From NCBI GenBank assembly GCA_002633005.1, contig NMRA01000936.1:34736-64019 (forward strand): 29,284 nt of DNA. Reading direction: 5' to 3'. The position numbers were made by a program, and so were the translations under genes. This DNA comes from Phoronis australis (lineage: Eukaryota; Phoronida; Phoronidae). Each line of letters begins with the position of its first letter. Position 1 is the stretch's first letter. The notes below the pieces were generated by a model, which was given only the letters and a program-made list of their open reading frames with translations, had not been told where the DNA came from and did no database searches. Below, piece after piece: positions 20,031 through 29,284 of the stretch.

Positions 20031-22096
20031 GAATAGAAAATTGAGGACACAAAAACAGCCACACCTGAAGTGTAAAGCATGAACTTTGAGTGACCGGATG
20101 GAAAGACGTCAGGTGAACCTTGAGCCCACAGAGTAGTATCAGCAGCTCAGTTTGGGTAGAGAAGATCAAGAGGAAGAATTGTACTCGCCTCATATTTTAA
20201 AGCCACATGGATGTACCAGACCATTATAATTATTATTTACCTTCACGCTAATAGAAATGTTACGGCAAGATCATGCGTTTTTTTTGTCGAAGACAAAGTT
20301 TGTGTTTATATCCAGGGCATGGCATCCGTCTGTATAAGTAAGTACATCTGCTTTCACGTATGATGAAAGTTAATTTTTTAACACGTGCGCCTACAAGCGA
20401 AACACCAGTTGTGTGATTTTTGCTCAGAAAGGGCATTTTTTCTAACATAGGCGCAAAGCCATCGTACACTCGAATGCGGTAATGGGATAAACATACGCTC
20501 ATCAGTTGATTTGCAAAATGTAAATCTTAGCTCATAAAATTGGTTTCGTACTAATCCTGATTAGGCCGCCTTGATATCCGTTGACACAGAAAACGTCAGC
20601 GTCTCGAGGAAACTCGTGGGGTTGATGGTTTACACAAAAGCTGGGACTTCAAAAATAAGCGTACGCATTACCTGCGATTCGACTTGTTAGCTCATTCAAC
20701 AATTGAGAATCGTTTAAGTGTGGCAATGTTTTTAAACCCCTTTAGCTAAGCCAGTAACTGGTAAAGCTCCAAGATTTTTCAGTCAAAACTGAGATTAACA
20801 CAGAAACGTTTTTCTTTGCTCTTCAAGACACTGTATAATGAACATTGTTTTGGAAAACGAACAGTATATTCACTTCCAAAGTTGCATTAGATTGATCGTT
20901 TGTTCTGTGAACTAAAGGTCCGTGGTAGTCGGTCGTAACATATGTGGGCAGGTACAGAAATACGACCAATTGTATAATGAACGAATGCGTTTTTGGTCAA
21001 TTCAGTCTTCGTTGCAACACTGGCGTTCTGAGAAAACGTGACGTCATGACATTTTGATGTCCCCAAAAAGAACCAGACATGATGTATATCGTTTAAAAAT
21101 TGAAGTCGTAGATCAGACGTCATAGTCTTTCCCTCAGGGTTTTCCTACCATTAAATAAGCAAGGACTATTCACGAACTGCAGATAAGCACTGATAAGACA
21201 AGTTATCGGCCCAGATACAACTGAAGTGTTAATTACGTGAAATGTTCGTTTTATTTGTTATAAAACCAATAACAAGAGCAACAACAATCAGAACTATCAC
21301 AGATCATCAGATAATAAAATACGATGACCACAGTAACAAGTACAAACAACAACTCACATCCAAGTGATACAGATCTTCACTTAAAAGGATACCAAACCTT
21401 GTTTTATTAAACCTTGCTTTAGCAGATATTGATTACAACTAGATCACCTAAATCATTGGAAAACACAAATAATGTATTGTGGCTCTTTTGATCCCCCAGT
21501 CTGAAACAGAATTGAAAATTCCTTAATGATACGTGTATCTCTTTTACAATAAATTCCGTTGTTTTCTTAGATATGCATTCATTCATGGCAAAATAGGTGA
21601 GAATTTCAAATATATTCCGTCTTACTCTTACATTTTCGGAAGCCCTTCCCAGCACATGAAACTTGTTTTCTTGCGATGTGTCAATCAAACCTAATTTCGC
21701 GCCAAATTTGTCCCAAAATGCAAAGTCCTGTTGTTCATTAGTAGACTAGGCCGTTCGTTGTAAGCAGATCGAGGTGTTGTCCAGTATACTATCCAATTAT
21801 TGAGGTTTTGCCAAGTCAGGAGTGCTACCAACGGTTTGGGCCACTTAATTAATTGGATGCTGTAGGGAAAGAACGTGCACCTTGAATCACAGCCCTTTGA
21901 GTGACACAGAGAAGAGCTGTTTTAACTCAGAAGTGCATTCTGTTGACCAAGTTTCTTGCCAGAAAAAGCGAAATCAAACAAGACCACGATAAATCAGACA
22001 GGTGAAAAGTGAATGTTCCGGGAATATGCTCCAGACCTTACTAGTGCAACCTACGACGGCCACTGAAGTGATTTGTCGATGAGGTTGTAATGTTGA
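20031..22096. other. AT-rich stretch, no supported gene
   Basis: No open frame here has protein-like composition, and the small minus-strand frames (19936-20193, 20260-20502, 20887-21123, 21419-21688) lack domains I recognise. There is a perfect TGACGTCA palindrome at 21039-21046 and a CAA/ACA-rich stretch near 21267-21292. It could be the intergenic region downstream of the minus-strand gene that ends near 23 kb. Confidence 0.45.
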
Positions 22097-22171
22097 ATTA
22101 TGGGATAGAATTCATAAATTATGGAATAGAATTCATAAATTATGGAATAGAATTCATAAATTATGGAATAG
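22097..22171 (+). repeat. 21-bp tandem repeat, about 3.6 copies
   Basis: The unit ATTATGGAATAGAATTCATAA starts at 22097, 22118 and 22139, with a partial copy of 12 bp at 22160-22171. The first copy differs by one base (ATGGGATAG). The core is AT-rich and contains an EcoRI-like GAATTC in each full copy. Confidence 0.95.
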
Positions 22172-22800
22172 TATACACTGTTTTCATTCCAAGCATACAT
22201 TTTTGCTGAAATTGTAAGCTAATGTCTTCGGTCTACCAACGCACGCTTGCTTGGCTGAATACCCGCTTTTATAACTATTGGAAGAACCATTTGTATGAAA
22301 GGTAACTGAATTAATTTTGATAAAATTGGACAAAACACCCTATAGTATCCCTTTAAATTAGCACTCACTTCACTGCATAGAAAAATGCAGAATTACAAAA
22401 ACACATTTGTACTTTTCCTTGGAAGATAAAAACTGTATCAAACATATAAGAATATTAATCAACAAAGTCGAAGCTATCTGCCCAACCTTGTTTAGTAACT
22501 AAATAAGAATAAAAGAGCATTTTGGGGAAAAACAACTGGAGAAAGGAGTACAAAATTGACTAACACCTAGTTCTAACAAAGAACATAAAATCTTAAGTAC
22601 TGGTTAAGATTAATAGGAAAATTTCAAAAATACAACCATTAGTTTTTACATCAAATGTCATAATAACAATAAAACCCATATTTGCATAAATAATCTAGTA
22701 GGTCAGACAGAATATTTACAAGCATATTTTATCTAACTTTTCATAGAATCTTGAAAACACCAACATGAATGAATAACAAGACAAAGATTACAACAATAAA
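22172..22800. other. AT-rich spacer
   Basis: Low-GC sequence with frequent stops and no open frame, RNA gene or tandem repeat that I can identify. Confidence 0.5.
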
Positions 22801-22805
22801 AGTAT

Positions 22806-22880
22806 CAACAGCAACAACAAGAATAACAACAACAACAAGAAGAGCAACAATAACAACAAGAGCAACAACAACAAAACAAC
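22806..22880 (+). repeat. Imperfect ACA/CAA microsatellite
   Basis: A run of CAACAACAA-type triplets is interrupted by AAGAAT, AAGAAGAG and AATAAC. It is plus-strand A/C-rich. It lies just beyond the probable 3' end of the minus-strand gene. Confidence 0.9.
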
Positions 22881-22972
22881 ATTCTTTTAAAAGATGTTCC
22901 AGGAAACAGATTGTACAACAGTTGAAGTTCTGATTTTTTTCTTAATTTACCCACTCATGATTCATTTTTCAG

Positions 22973-23015
22973 TTTATTTACAAAAGTCTACTTCTAGCAC
23001 CTATAGCTATTTATT
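22973..23015 (-). terminator. Candidate polyadenylation signals
   Basis: Two AATAAA hexamers on the minus strand, at 23010-23015 and 22973-22978, lie 600 and 637 bp past the stop codon of the minus-strand exon. Either would give an ordinary 3' UTR length for an animal gene. AT-rich DNA makes chance AATAAA common, so the assignment rests on position. Confidence 0.4.
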
Positions 23016-23614
23016 GCTTGAGCAAAGGCATGCTTGAAAAGCTCTCTTGGACAAATAGTAACATCTTAATGGCCATGAGAATTTTTCTCTTTGAATCAGG
23101 CCAAACAGGCTGTTCATTTGCTAGTCTAGAGTAAGGTCAAATATCACCAATTTTGGACACAGTGGCTGACACGGGAAATTTCATTTTCTCGTTATTTCTA
23201 GGATAGCTCAATGCCGTATCTACCATGAGTTTCGAGAAAACATGGGCCTTCATAATTACATTAAAAGCTTTTGAAAATGAGAATGGGGCAATTTTAGTTT
23301 TCCCAAATTGGTGAGGTGCTACCATGTGTTGTAGAGATTAGTGCTTTGATGGTTATACTCTGCTCACAATTGACAAATTAAATACCAGACACCAAAAGAA
23401 AATCAACACCAAAGTAAAATTATAGTGCCATTACAATTGCTGCCAGATTTACAAAGAACGGTGTACTTCTTCATCAACTGTTTTTCAATAAATAAAATAA
23501 ATGAAGACAAACTCAGATTAACAGTGTTATGAAAAAATAACAACTGAGTTTGGATTGGTCCACCATTGCATGCCTACAGTCGTGTTTTACAATTTGTTAC
23601 TTTTATGTCCCAAA
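23016..23614 (-). other. Probable 3' UTR of the minus-strand gene
   Basis: This stretch lies between the stop codon at 23615-23617 and the first minus-strand AATAAA. It has no protein-like frame; the minus-strand frame 23137-23325 looks incidental. It is inferred to be untranslated from its position. Confidence 0.4.
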
Positions 23615-24106
23615 CTACTCTTCAAGGCACACATTGGGCACCACAGCATCATTGCAAGAATGCAAGTCTCGAGCGTATTCAATGTCTGAATCTTCATATG
23701 TTCCTTGGCTGTCTGGTAAACTTTCTACGTCACTGTCTCCACTGTCTGGCACCTCTTGAGACTGGACATCGGACCAATGGGAATACTGCGACAGTTGAGG
23801 TGATCCTGGTGGGGTCCTAGAAAGGCGGGGCCTCAGCTGAACAGGAAGCTCATTTTCCCAGTTGACAAGTCCCAATGGGTCTTCCAAGTCTAATTCACTT
23901 CCGTCAGAGGTAAAGTCTGTCAGGGCATGGTTCTGAGAATCTTGGGAGAAATCCAAGGTTTCGAAGCAGTGCAAGTCAATGTACTCTAGGGACTGGTTCT
24001 CAATTGTTGTCCGGCTGTATAGATCAGGGGAGCTAAATCCTGAATCGGACAATAGCTGTTGTTTCACTTCAGAAAGAGGAGAATTTGGGATGGAAGAATG
24101 AGACAT
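23615..24106 (-). CDS. Acidic, serine-rich protein with DSGFSS degron; probable terminal exon
   Basis: 163 residues from ATG at 24106 to TAG at 23615. I do not recognise the family. It is strongly acidic (many D/E, five arginines, one lysine at K15), rich in serine, and has no membrane segment or globular domain that I can see. Residues 21-26 are DSGFSS, matching the beta-TrCP phosphodegron pattern DSG-hydrophobic-x-S. Residues 98-102 are TPPGS, in the form of an FBXW7-type phosphodegron (TPxxS) after an L-S-R. Residues 121-126, DSGDSD, are a weaker DSG variant. S9, S26, T98 and S102 are proline-directed. Residues 67-87 mix acidic and hydrophobic residues, like an activation region. TAG lies in frame directly before the ATG, and that TAG ends a TCCTTTTTTAG splice-acceptor sequence. 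The exon therefore either starts at this ATG after a non-coding 5' exon, or continues an upstream coding exon in phase 0. Inference: a short-lived regulatory protein controlled by phosphorylation. The same-strand frame has no competing protein-like ORF. Confidence 0.72.
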   Translation of the reverse strand: MSHSSIPNSPLSEVKQQLLSDSGFSSPDLYSRTTIENQSLEYIDLHCFETLDFSQDSQNHALTDFTSDGSELDLEDPLGLVNWENELPVQLRPRLSRTPPGSPQLSQYSHWSDVQSQEVPDSGDSDVESLPDSQGTYEDSDIEYARDLHSCNDAVVPNVCLEE

Positions 24107-24125
24107 CTAAAAAAGGATAACAAGT
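24107..24125 (-). promoter_or_regulatory. Splice acceptor before the minus-strand exon
   Basis: On the minus strand the sequence reads CTTGTTATCCTTTTTTAG immediately before ATGTCTCATTC. A run of pyrimidines ending in TAG is a good metazoan 3' splice site and places an intron upstream of this exon. Confidence 0.55.
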
Positions 24126-24477
24126 TACAGTTTATTTGACAAATAACTAAATGCAATAAAACCTGTGATAAAAGGTGTGTCCTTTGTTAATTTTTGTTTT
24201 GCTTGGATTTTTCCATACTGACCAAAAATGTTTAGCAATTTCCCTACAGTACCTGCCGTTCACATTTTCACTCAAATAAATTGGACATTTTTCTGTATAA
24301 ATCACACAAGTGCCATGGTAACCCAGTAGTCATTGAAATTTGCAAAAAATTCTGTTTTTACTTGCTAAAAACAAGGAAGGTACTTTTTCAATCTGAAAAT
24401 AAATAAGATATGTGATTAGAGTTAGTATGAACAAATTTGACCAGAACATGTATATAATTTTGACACAACCAACTACA
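24126..24477 (-). other. Probable intron sequence
   Basis: AT-rich, with stops in all frames. It contains CCATGGTAAC at 24313-24322, part of an RFX X-box-like palindrome, of uncertain meaning. Confidence 0.4.
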
Positions 24478-24662
24478 AAATTGGTCTCAAGTTGTACTCA
24501 CATCTGAAGTGACTTCTGGGCTTCAGCCTATGCTTAGCACATAAAATGATCAGCACTGACAAGTCAACATGCAGACTCTGGTCTTAAGCAACAACAAGTG
24601 GTCACTGAGTTCTTTCAAACTCTTAAGTCACCTCTAGTTTGACTAAGAAACAGTTTGAGACC
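24478..24662. repeat. Second foldback repeat, related to 2711-2926
   Basis: AAATTGGTCTCAA at 24478-24490 is identical to the left arm at 2714-2726. An inverted, slightly interrupted arm TTGAGACC(TG)AATTT begins at 24655. The inner GAGTTCTTTCAAAC (24607-24620) matches the AAAGAACT block of the first copy in inverted orientation. The right half, reverse-complemented, also shares CTGTTTCT and a GAGGTGACTT/AAGTGGTCTT block with the left half at 2726-2760. Confidence 0.55.
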
Positions 24663-25589
24663 TGAATTTCATAACTGTAAGACAAAGTGGTCTAAATCTA
24701 TTTTTTTGTGATCGAAGGCATGTTGATAGCCACTTTAAACTATTAACGTGCCACAAGATATGTCATGAACTTTTCAAAAATAATTGATACTTGGGGTACC
24801 ATATTCTTCAAATATAGCATGAGATGTATATACCCAAGGCAGATACATGCTGTTTGACATTCAAGTTCCTCTTTGTGAAGCAAATAACACTCTTCTTTAA
24901 CCTGTTAAAAATACAAGTGCAAATGCTGGTGGATTTTTTTTTATATCGGGCTTTTGCCGAGATTTACAACCTGCTAATTTACATATTGAATTCATAAAAC
25001 TAAAAGATTATCTGATCCATGGATGTATATGAAGGTTAACTGGTAGAGGCCGACTGATCAATAGCACGGTGTAGCCAGATACTTCAAAGACCATGCCGGA
25101 GGTGAAAGGGGTCCTCATTGCCATCAATTCCCACCCCGGCCGAGATGATTGCCACATTCACCTTCACCCGTTTTGCCACCACCAATTCTCCCATTCACAT
25201 CCCATTCTCCCTGAAGTGGCACCCCAATTATTTCACAAACTCAGACAAATTTCAAGAGACGAATCCTTTGGTAACTTTTGGGGTTTTGTTACCCCAATGT
25301 CTAAGCGAGTCTAAGCCAGACAATGACTAACACGTCCTAATCAATTTGGCAAACTAATCGATGCTTAGTCCATAATTCTGAAGACTATTAAGTAATTTCT
25401 GTTATAATGCATCCATTTTGAAATATATGCTGTTACTTAGCTAGGCCTACTTCTCAATTTTTAAAGAGTGCCATGTTGGTCGTTTGCCTTACTTATTGTT
25501 CTTTTTTGAGTTTGAAACTCGTACGTTAAACAAGCGTGTTGGTTTACGACAGCAATTTATGTCATCCAGGCACTCAAGCTGAATATAGC
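24663..25589. other. Probable intron or intergenic DNA
   Basis: No supported gene. The plus-strand frames at 25093-25330 come from a locally C-rich patch with CACC runs and show no domain. A small hairpin, GGTAAC (25270-25275) with GTTACC (25288-25293), lies at its right side. Confidence 0.4.
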
Positions 25590-26110
25590 GACTAGCTCAC
25601 TTCAATCCGTGACAGCGCCATCAAGTCTTTGATGTGCCGAGTAATTCGCTGGATATTTTGGGGTGCGTGCTTTCTCGTCCACTTGCGTGCAAATCCTGTT
25701 AGCGTATGATAAGCATTCGGTCACCGACGCCACTATAGTACAGATCCCCGGCAAATTATGGTCCACGGATATAAAAAGCGTTCTCGTGCGGCGTTTACCG
25801 GTTATGAAAATGCCTCCACTCTCTTCAAGTTCAAACCCAATCATGCAAAAGTGAAGAGACGTCCACGCAAATGGCCATGGCAACCGAATAACAAATTCGT
25901 CTATTCGCTGTCGTCCGTGCGGGTTGCCGACTAGGACTGGACCGAATAGCGGGCAATTTAATGAAAGGTGCGAACTAGTGAAAAAGTCACAGAGACCTAG
26001 ATACTGCGATATTGGATTTTGACTCCAAAATCTAAACCAGTCCCCGCCGTCCAGATCCGCGGCACGGCTATCACCGCGTAGGTACCGTCAGCGAGGAACA
26101 CTTGATAAAA
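25590..26110. promoter_or_regulatory. CpG-richer segment, possible promoter
   Basis: CG dinucleotides are visibly denser here than in the flanks (for example CGTGCGGCG, CCACGCAAATGG, GTCGTCCGTGCGGG). The segment contains TATAAAAAG at 25771-25779 on the plus strand. GGCCATGGCAACC at 25873-25885 resembles an RFX-type X-box half-palindrome (minus strand GGTTGCCATGGCC). It could be the promoter or 5' exon of the minus-strand gene 1.5 kb downstream, or of a plus-strand transcript. Direction is unresolved, and the small frames here (25602-25883 minus, 25663-25854 plus) have no recognised domain. Confidence 0.3.
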
Positions 26111-28204
26111 GAATCGGGGGAAAAAGAAACTGGTAAAGGTCAGGTGACGTAATCGCAAAAAACCAACTCAAGAGAACACATCACAATTTTAGCAGCAGCC
26201 GATGAGCGATCGCTAACTTTTCCAATACCGGTAAATACAGAAGTTAGTTTACTCTAGGAACCTGGTTCCTATGTTTACTCACGGATGAGATTAGTTTTAA
26301 TGACATTAAGTCAGACTTTATTTGTCCATTTTTAACCATATTGGCTCTTGAAAACCTGTAGGCCTATATTTAGTATATAACTTTGGGCCAAGGCTTGGGT
26401 AACCCGACGATGGTATGCGATGACCATCCCTTTAGAAGACACCTTTTTCGAAGAGTTTGAGCAAGCAGGTGCCATACAAAAGGGCATAGCGGACCTTTTA
26501 CAGCACTGTGGCAAACAGTAAAAAATAAGGACGATTGATACAATGATAAATTACGATGTAAACTCTTCAAAATATGACATAAGCAATGGATGTGTAAAGC
26601 AGCCTGTACCCCGCCATTCACGTCACTGACACATCAGAAAATCAGCGATCGCTTTCAGAATTCAGTGTTTTAACTATGAATACGAATCGGCTTTTGTTTG
26701 GCACGCAAGACAGGCAAATATGAGTTTTATTTGTATGTTGGAACCGATTAACTGCAACATTATTTTGACTACAGTCCCCTTTTAAGGCTACGTTAGATGC
26801 CATTCAAAACATTATCAGCATACCACTTTTGGGCTAATGTGCATTTTTCTTTTGCAAATTCCTAGACCCTATAGTGAGAGGAATATATTGAAGGAATTAC
26901 TTTGCAGGCTAGCCACAGTTTTCAGGCTGTCCAGTCAGCTATGAAAAGAATCCTACGTTAACACCCTCACCGGTCGAGACTGGGCAACTCAACACAAAGA
27001 TACAAGACACCATGGAGTTGTAGGCAATTACATCACCTCTGGACGTCACAGTCTGCTGATGTAATCGTTCTTAATTAGATCCATCATAAACACACTGGGG
27101 TGATAAAATTATTGTTTACATTTTCGTTTTAAAAGTTTTAAATAGCACAGTTGAACAGTTTGCTAAAGTACATTTGGTTAGTTTTTTAATATTTAAAAGT
27201 AGACAAGAAATGTGACAGTGATAGCAAGGGGAAAAAGTCAACAATCATTGTCTGCATTCATCTGATAAGCTCACATAACCCAGAAATTATGACTTTATGA
27301 CTCGTGTAAACAGTGCGCCCGACGCTATATTTAAAAATACCATATCCAAATGACGTTCAGCAAATGTCGTGAAGAAGATGTGTTTTGTATGAAATACTAT
27401 CACCAATAAAACTTTGAAAGGAGAAAAACGGTTGACTTACAGAGAAATTAGACTTTAACATCTAACTGCTGATTCCTTCGTGTGAATGTAAGCTCTGACC
27501 CTGTAACTACCACAGTATTGAGTACCAACACAATAGGCTTTTTATCTAATGTGATACCAGATCAGATCGTGATGTTGGAAATTTCTTGGCTTTAAAGAGT
27601 CCAGGGGAATGGTATGTAACAAGGACAATCCTATTGAATATGGAGCCAAACAGAAATTTGGTTTTCAAAAGTTGTCACCTAATAAAAGCGGGGGGGGGGG
27701 CAACTTAAAGCTGCATTATGTATTGGTCACTTGGCATTAGTTTGGATACCTGATATCACATAAAATATTGGCATGTCTATGTGTAACACTGAGAAAGGGT
27801 TGCAATATTACCTGACAAAAACAACAAGTAAACACTAATAAACATATATAAAGCACAAACGAAACATGGGTTATTGGTAAAAATGGTCAATTGCTTTTTC
27901 TCAAACAGAAAATCATTGATCTTAATGCAGTGAAAACCACATCAACATTGTGATCACTTGTCACTGAAGGATCAACACAACCACTCAGTGGCACAAACAA
28001 AAGTCACTGCTTAACATTGCAATCGCCATCTGTTGGAAGTCGAGCAAACTTACTTGGATTGAATGTGGAATTACAGCTTGATAATCCGAACCAACTCGCA
28101 TTTGTCCCTCTGAAAAACAAAAATAAAAGGATACTCAGAGCTGTGAATCGAAGAAAGTCACTTCACTTTAACACTCCTATTTCTTGGACTGCAGGTAAAC
28201 TTAC
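26111..28204. other. Long AT-rich stretch, no supported gene
   Basis: No open frame with protein-like character. The minus frames at 26332-26621 are cysteine- and serine-rich by composition only. An 11-base G run lies at 27690-27700, followed by ACTTAAAGCTGCATTATGTA, which looks like an end of a dispersed repeat but has no second copy in the window. Confidence 0.45.
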
Positions 28205-28248
28205 CAGGTTCGGGATCGGAGGCGCTGCTGTCGTCAGAATAGCCGTTT
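28205..28248 (-). other. Candidate 44-nt internal exon
   Basis: On the minus strand the segment is preceded by a T-rich tract ending TATTTTAG and followed by a consensus donor, CCTG|GTAAGT (GTAAGT at 28199-28204). In one frame it encodes NGYSDDSSASDPEP, acidic and serine-rich like the exon at 23615-24106. It ends in phase 1. Joining to the ATG of that exon would not keep this frame. Joining to a possible alternative acceptor 13 codons inside it (CTTTCTGAAG|TG) would. The link is speculative; on the plus strand the same bases lie in an unrelated frame. Confidence 0.25.
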
Positions 28249-29284
28249 CTAAAATACTATTGACAAAGAAAAACAAAAATTAAAGCGCAGTCTTGAGAAA
28301 CAGCAGAACTTCCCTGCTGCCGAACAATGACCGCGAATAACACTTTGCAGTATTAAGGCGCTCAGAAAAATAGTTCTTAATCAATTTTCAGAGTACAATA
28401 AATTAAGAACAAATTTTTCAGTTACAACGATTAACGGTCGCATATAGATTTTAATAATCTTAGTGTGTGCAAAATTGGAATAGGATTGTGCGAAAAACCT
28501 TAAAACATTCTTATGTAAATATCCCTCCGCCATTTAAGAAAACTACGTACATGTATTTTAAATCGATTTATATTTCAAATATATCGTAGCGTTTTCTTTT
28601 TGATGAACAATAGAGACGATGACTAAAGCAGACAAATGAATCCTTACTGGGATATTCTATCTAAAATACATTCTTGTTACATATTCTAAAGTCTTAAACG
28701 TGCCAGATAACACTTGTTTATTACCGAAGTAGGTTAGCGTGTTCTTGTTTGCCACCATATGTACCGAAGACGTGTTTTCGTACGTTTCCCTTGTACCCCT
28801 GAATGACTGGAACCGTGCAACGTTTAAACGATTCTAAAATAAACCATTTCTTTCAGCAATCCATTCAACGGCATAAAATCAACCAAAATGCCACAGACTT
28901 AAACCAATTTTGCCATTGGTACTACTTGCCTTTGCATTGTCCATCTAAAGACACCATACAATTTGACGTAGTGGTTCGCGAAATGAGTGACGTACCACTC
29001 GCTGAACTCCGTTTCATACTGAGTTCAACAAAGCGCCAGTGGTTGACGTGTTGATTGTTTGCCAACACGAATTCGTATTCGCAGCAATTTGTTCTGAGAT
29101 CAAAGGAACACGATGCATTAGCTTCATCTTCACACAATCACGCCGGGCGTATCGAAACAATGAAGTGGGTGGTCCACTAGTAGTGGCAGGCTCGAACTGA
29201 CTGAAGGCCAGTCACAACGCGGAGGCCGCGGTAGGCCCCGGGGTATCGGGCCGAGTCACGGTGACGGCTAGACCTTGAACGCCG
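28249..29284. other. Right flank, GC-rich at the window edge
   Basis: AT-rich to about 28700, then more balanced, and clearly GC- and CpG-rich from about 29190 to the end (GGAGGCCGCGGTAGGCCCCG and following). A small inverted repeat, CCACTAGTAGTGG, lies at 29175-29187. The overlapping frames 28803-29054 (plus) and 28922-29137 (minus, non-ATG start) have no recognised domain and I do not support either. The GC-rich edge may be a promoter or 5' exon continuing outside the window. Confidence 0.35.

Noticed and set aside
24839-24897. Minus-strand exon candidate starting after TATTTTTAACAG, reading VKEECYLLHKEELECQ
   Set aside because: It has an acceptor and a weak GTATAT donor. None of its open phases joins to the ATG frame of the exon at 23615-24106 or follows the phase-1 donor at 28205 without a stop.
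28017-28283. 88-residue plus-strand frame
   Set aside because: No domain recognised. The end of the frame is a basic, AT-derived KKNKN tail, and the same bases contain a better minus-strand splice donor.
28803-29137. Overlapping plus and minus frames of 83 and 71 residues
   Set aside because: Both cover the same bases, neither shows a recognisable domain, and the minus one begins at TTG.
29170-29284. GC-rich edge as a possible tRNA or rRNA gene
   Set aside because: GGCTCGAAC looks a little like a tRNA B box, but no cloverleaf arms or A box can be placed, and no rRNA motif is recognised.

Overview
The window looks like nuclear DNA from an animal, most likely a marine invertebrate, though the species cannot be fixed from sequence alone. 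The evidence is the lack of long open frames, AT-rich non-coding DNA with microsatellites, a decayed LINE-type reverse-transcriptase tail, MITE-like inverted repeats, and a likely protein-coding terminal exon with a strong splice acceptor. No operons, bacterial genes, tRNA, rRNA or CRISPR array are visible.

Layout. Bases 1-3400 are intergenic or intronic and carry remnants of mobile elements: a LINE ORF2 C-terminal fragment near 1237-1580, a 650-bp element bounded by 23-bp inverted repeats (1748-2397), and an imperfect palindrome (2711-2926). Bases about 3410-19560 are one large tandem array and the dominant feature of the window. It is built from two related but distinct modules, here called A-head and B-head units. 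They mostly alternate A-B-A-B with a dimer period near 1.4 kb, with about 24 head positions in total. Each head opens with a conserved box of roughly 60 bp, followed by CCACC-rich DNA, a shared body with a small hairpin, and one of two tails that predicts the next head. Several units are chimeric, lack the box, or carry internal deletions, so the array has been shuffled by unequal exchange. A rare extra module occurs only at the left edge and near 17.4 kb, and diverged units fade out on the right to about 19.56 kb.

Bases 19650-20030 hold a separate two-copy, 191-bp tandem duplication. Bases 20031-23000 are AT-rich with a 21-bp tandem repeat and an ACA/CAA microsatellite.

The one convincing coding segment is on the minus strand at 23615-24106. 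It encodes 163 acidic, serine-rich residues with a canonical DSGFSS phosphodegron, a TPPGS motif and only one lysine. It is probably the last exon of a spliced gene, with two AATAAA signals about 600-640 bp downstream. Upstream exons are not certain: a 44-nt candidate exon sits at 28205-28248, and a CpG-richer, promoter-like segment lies at about 25590-26110. The remaining DNA to 29284 has no gene I can support.

Most short open frames inside the array (histidine-, proline- and threonine-rich) follow from the CCACCA composition. I do not call them genes, although one frame stays open in several copies and is reported as a finding.
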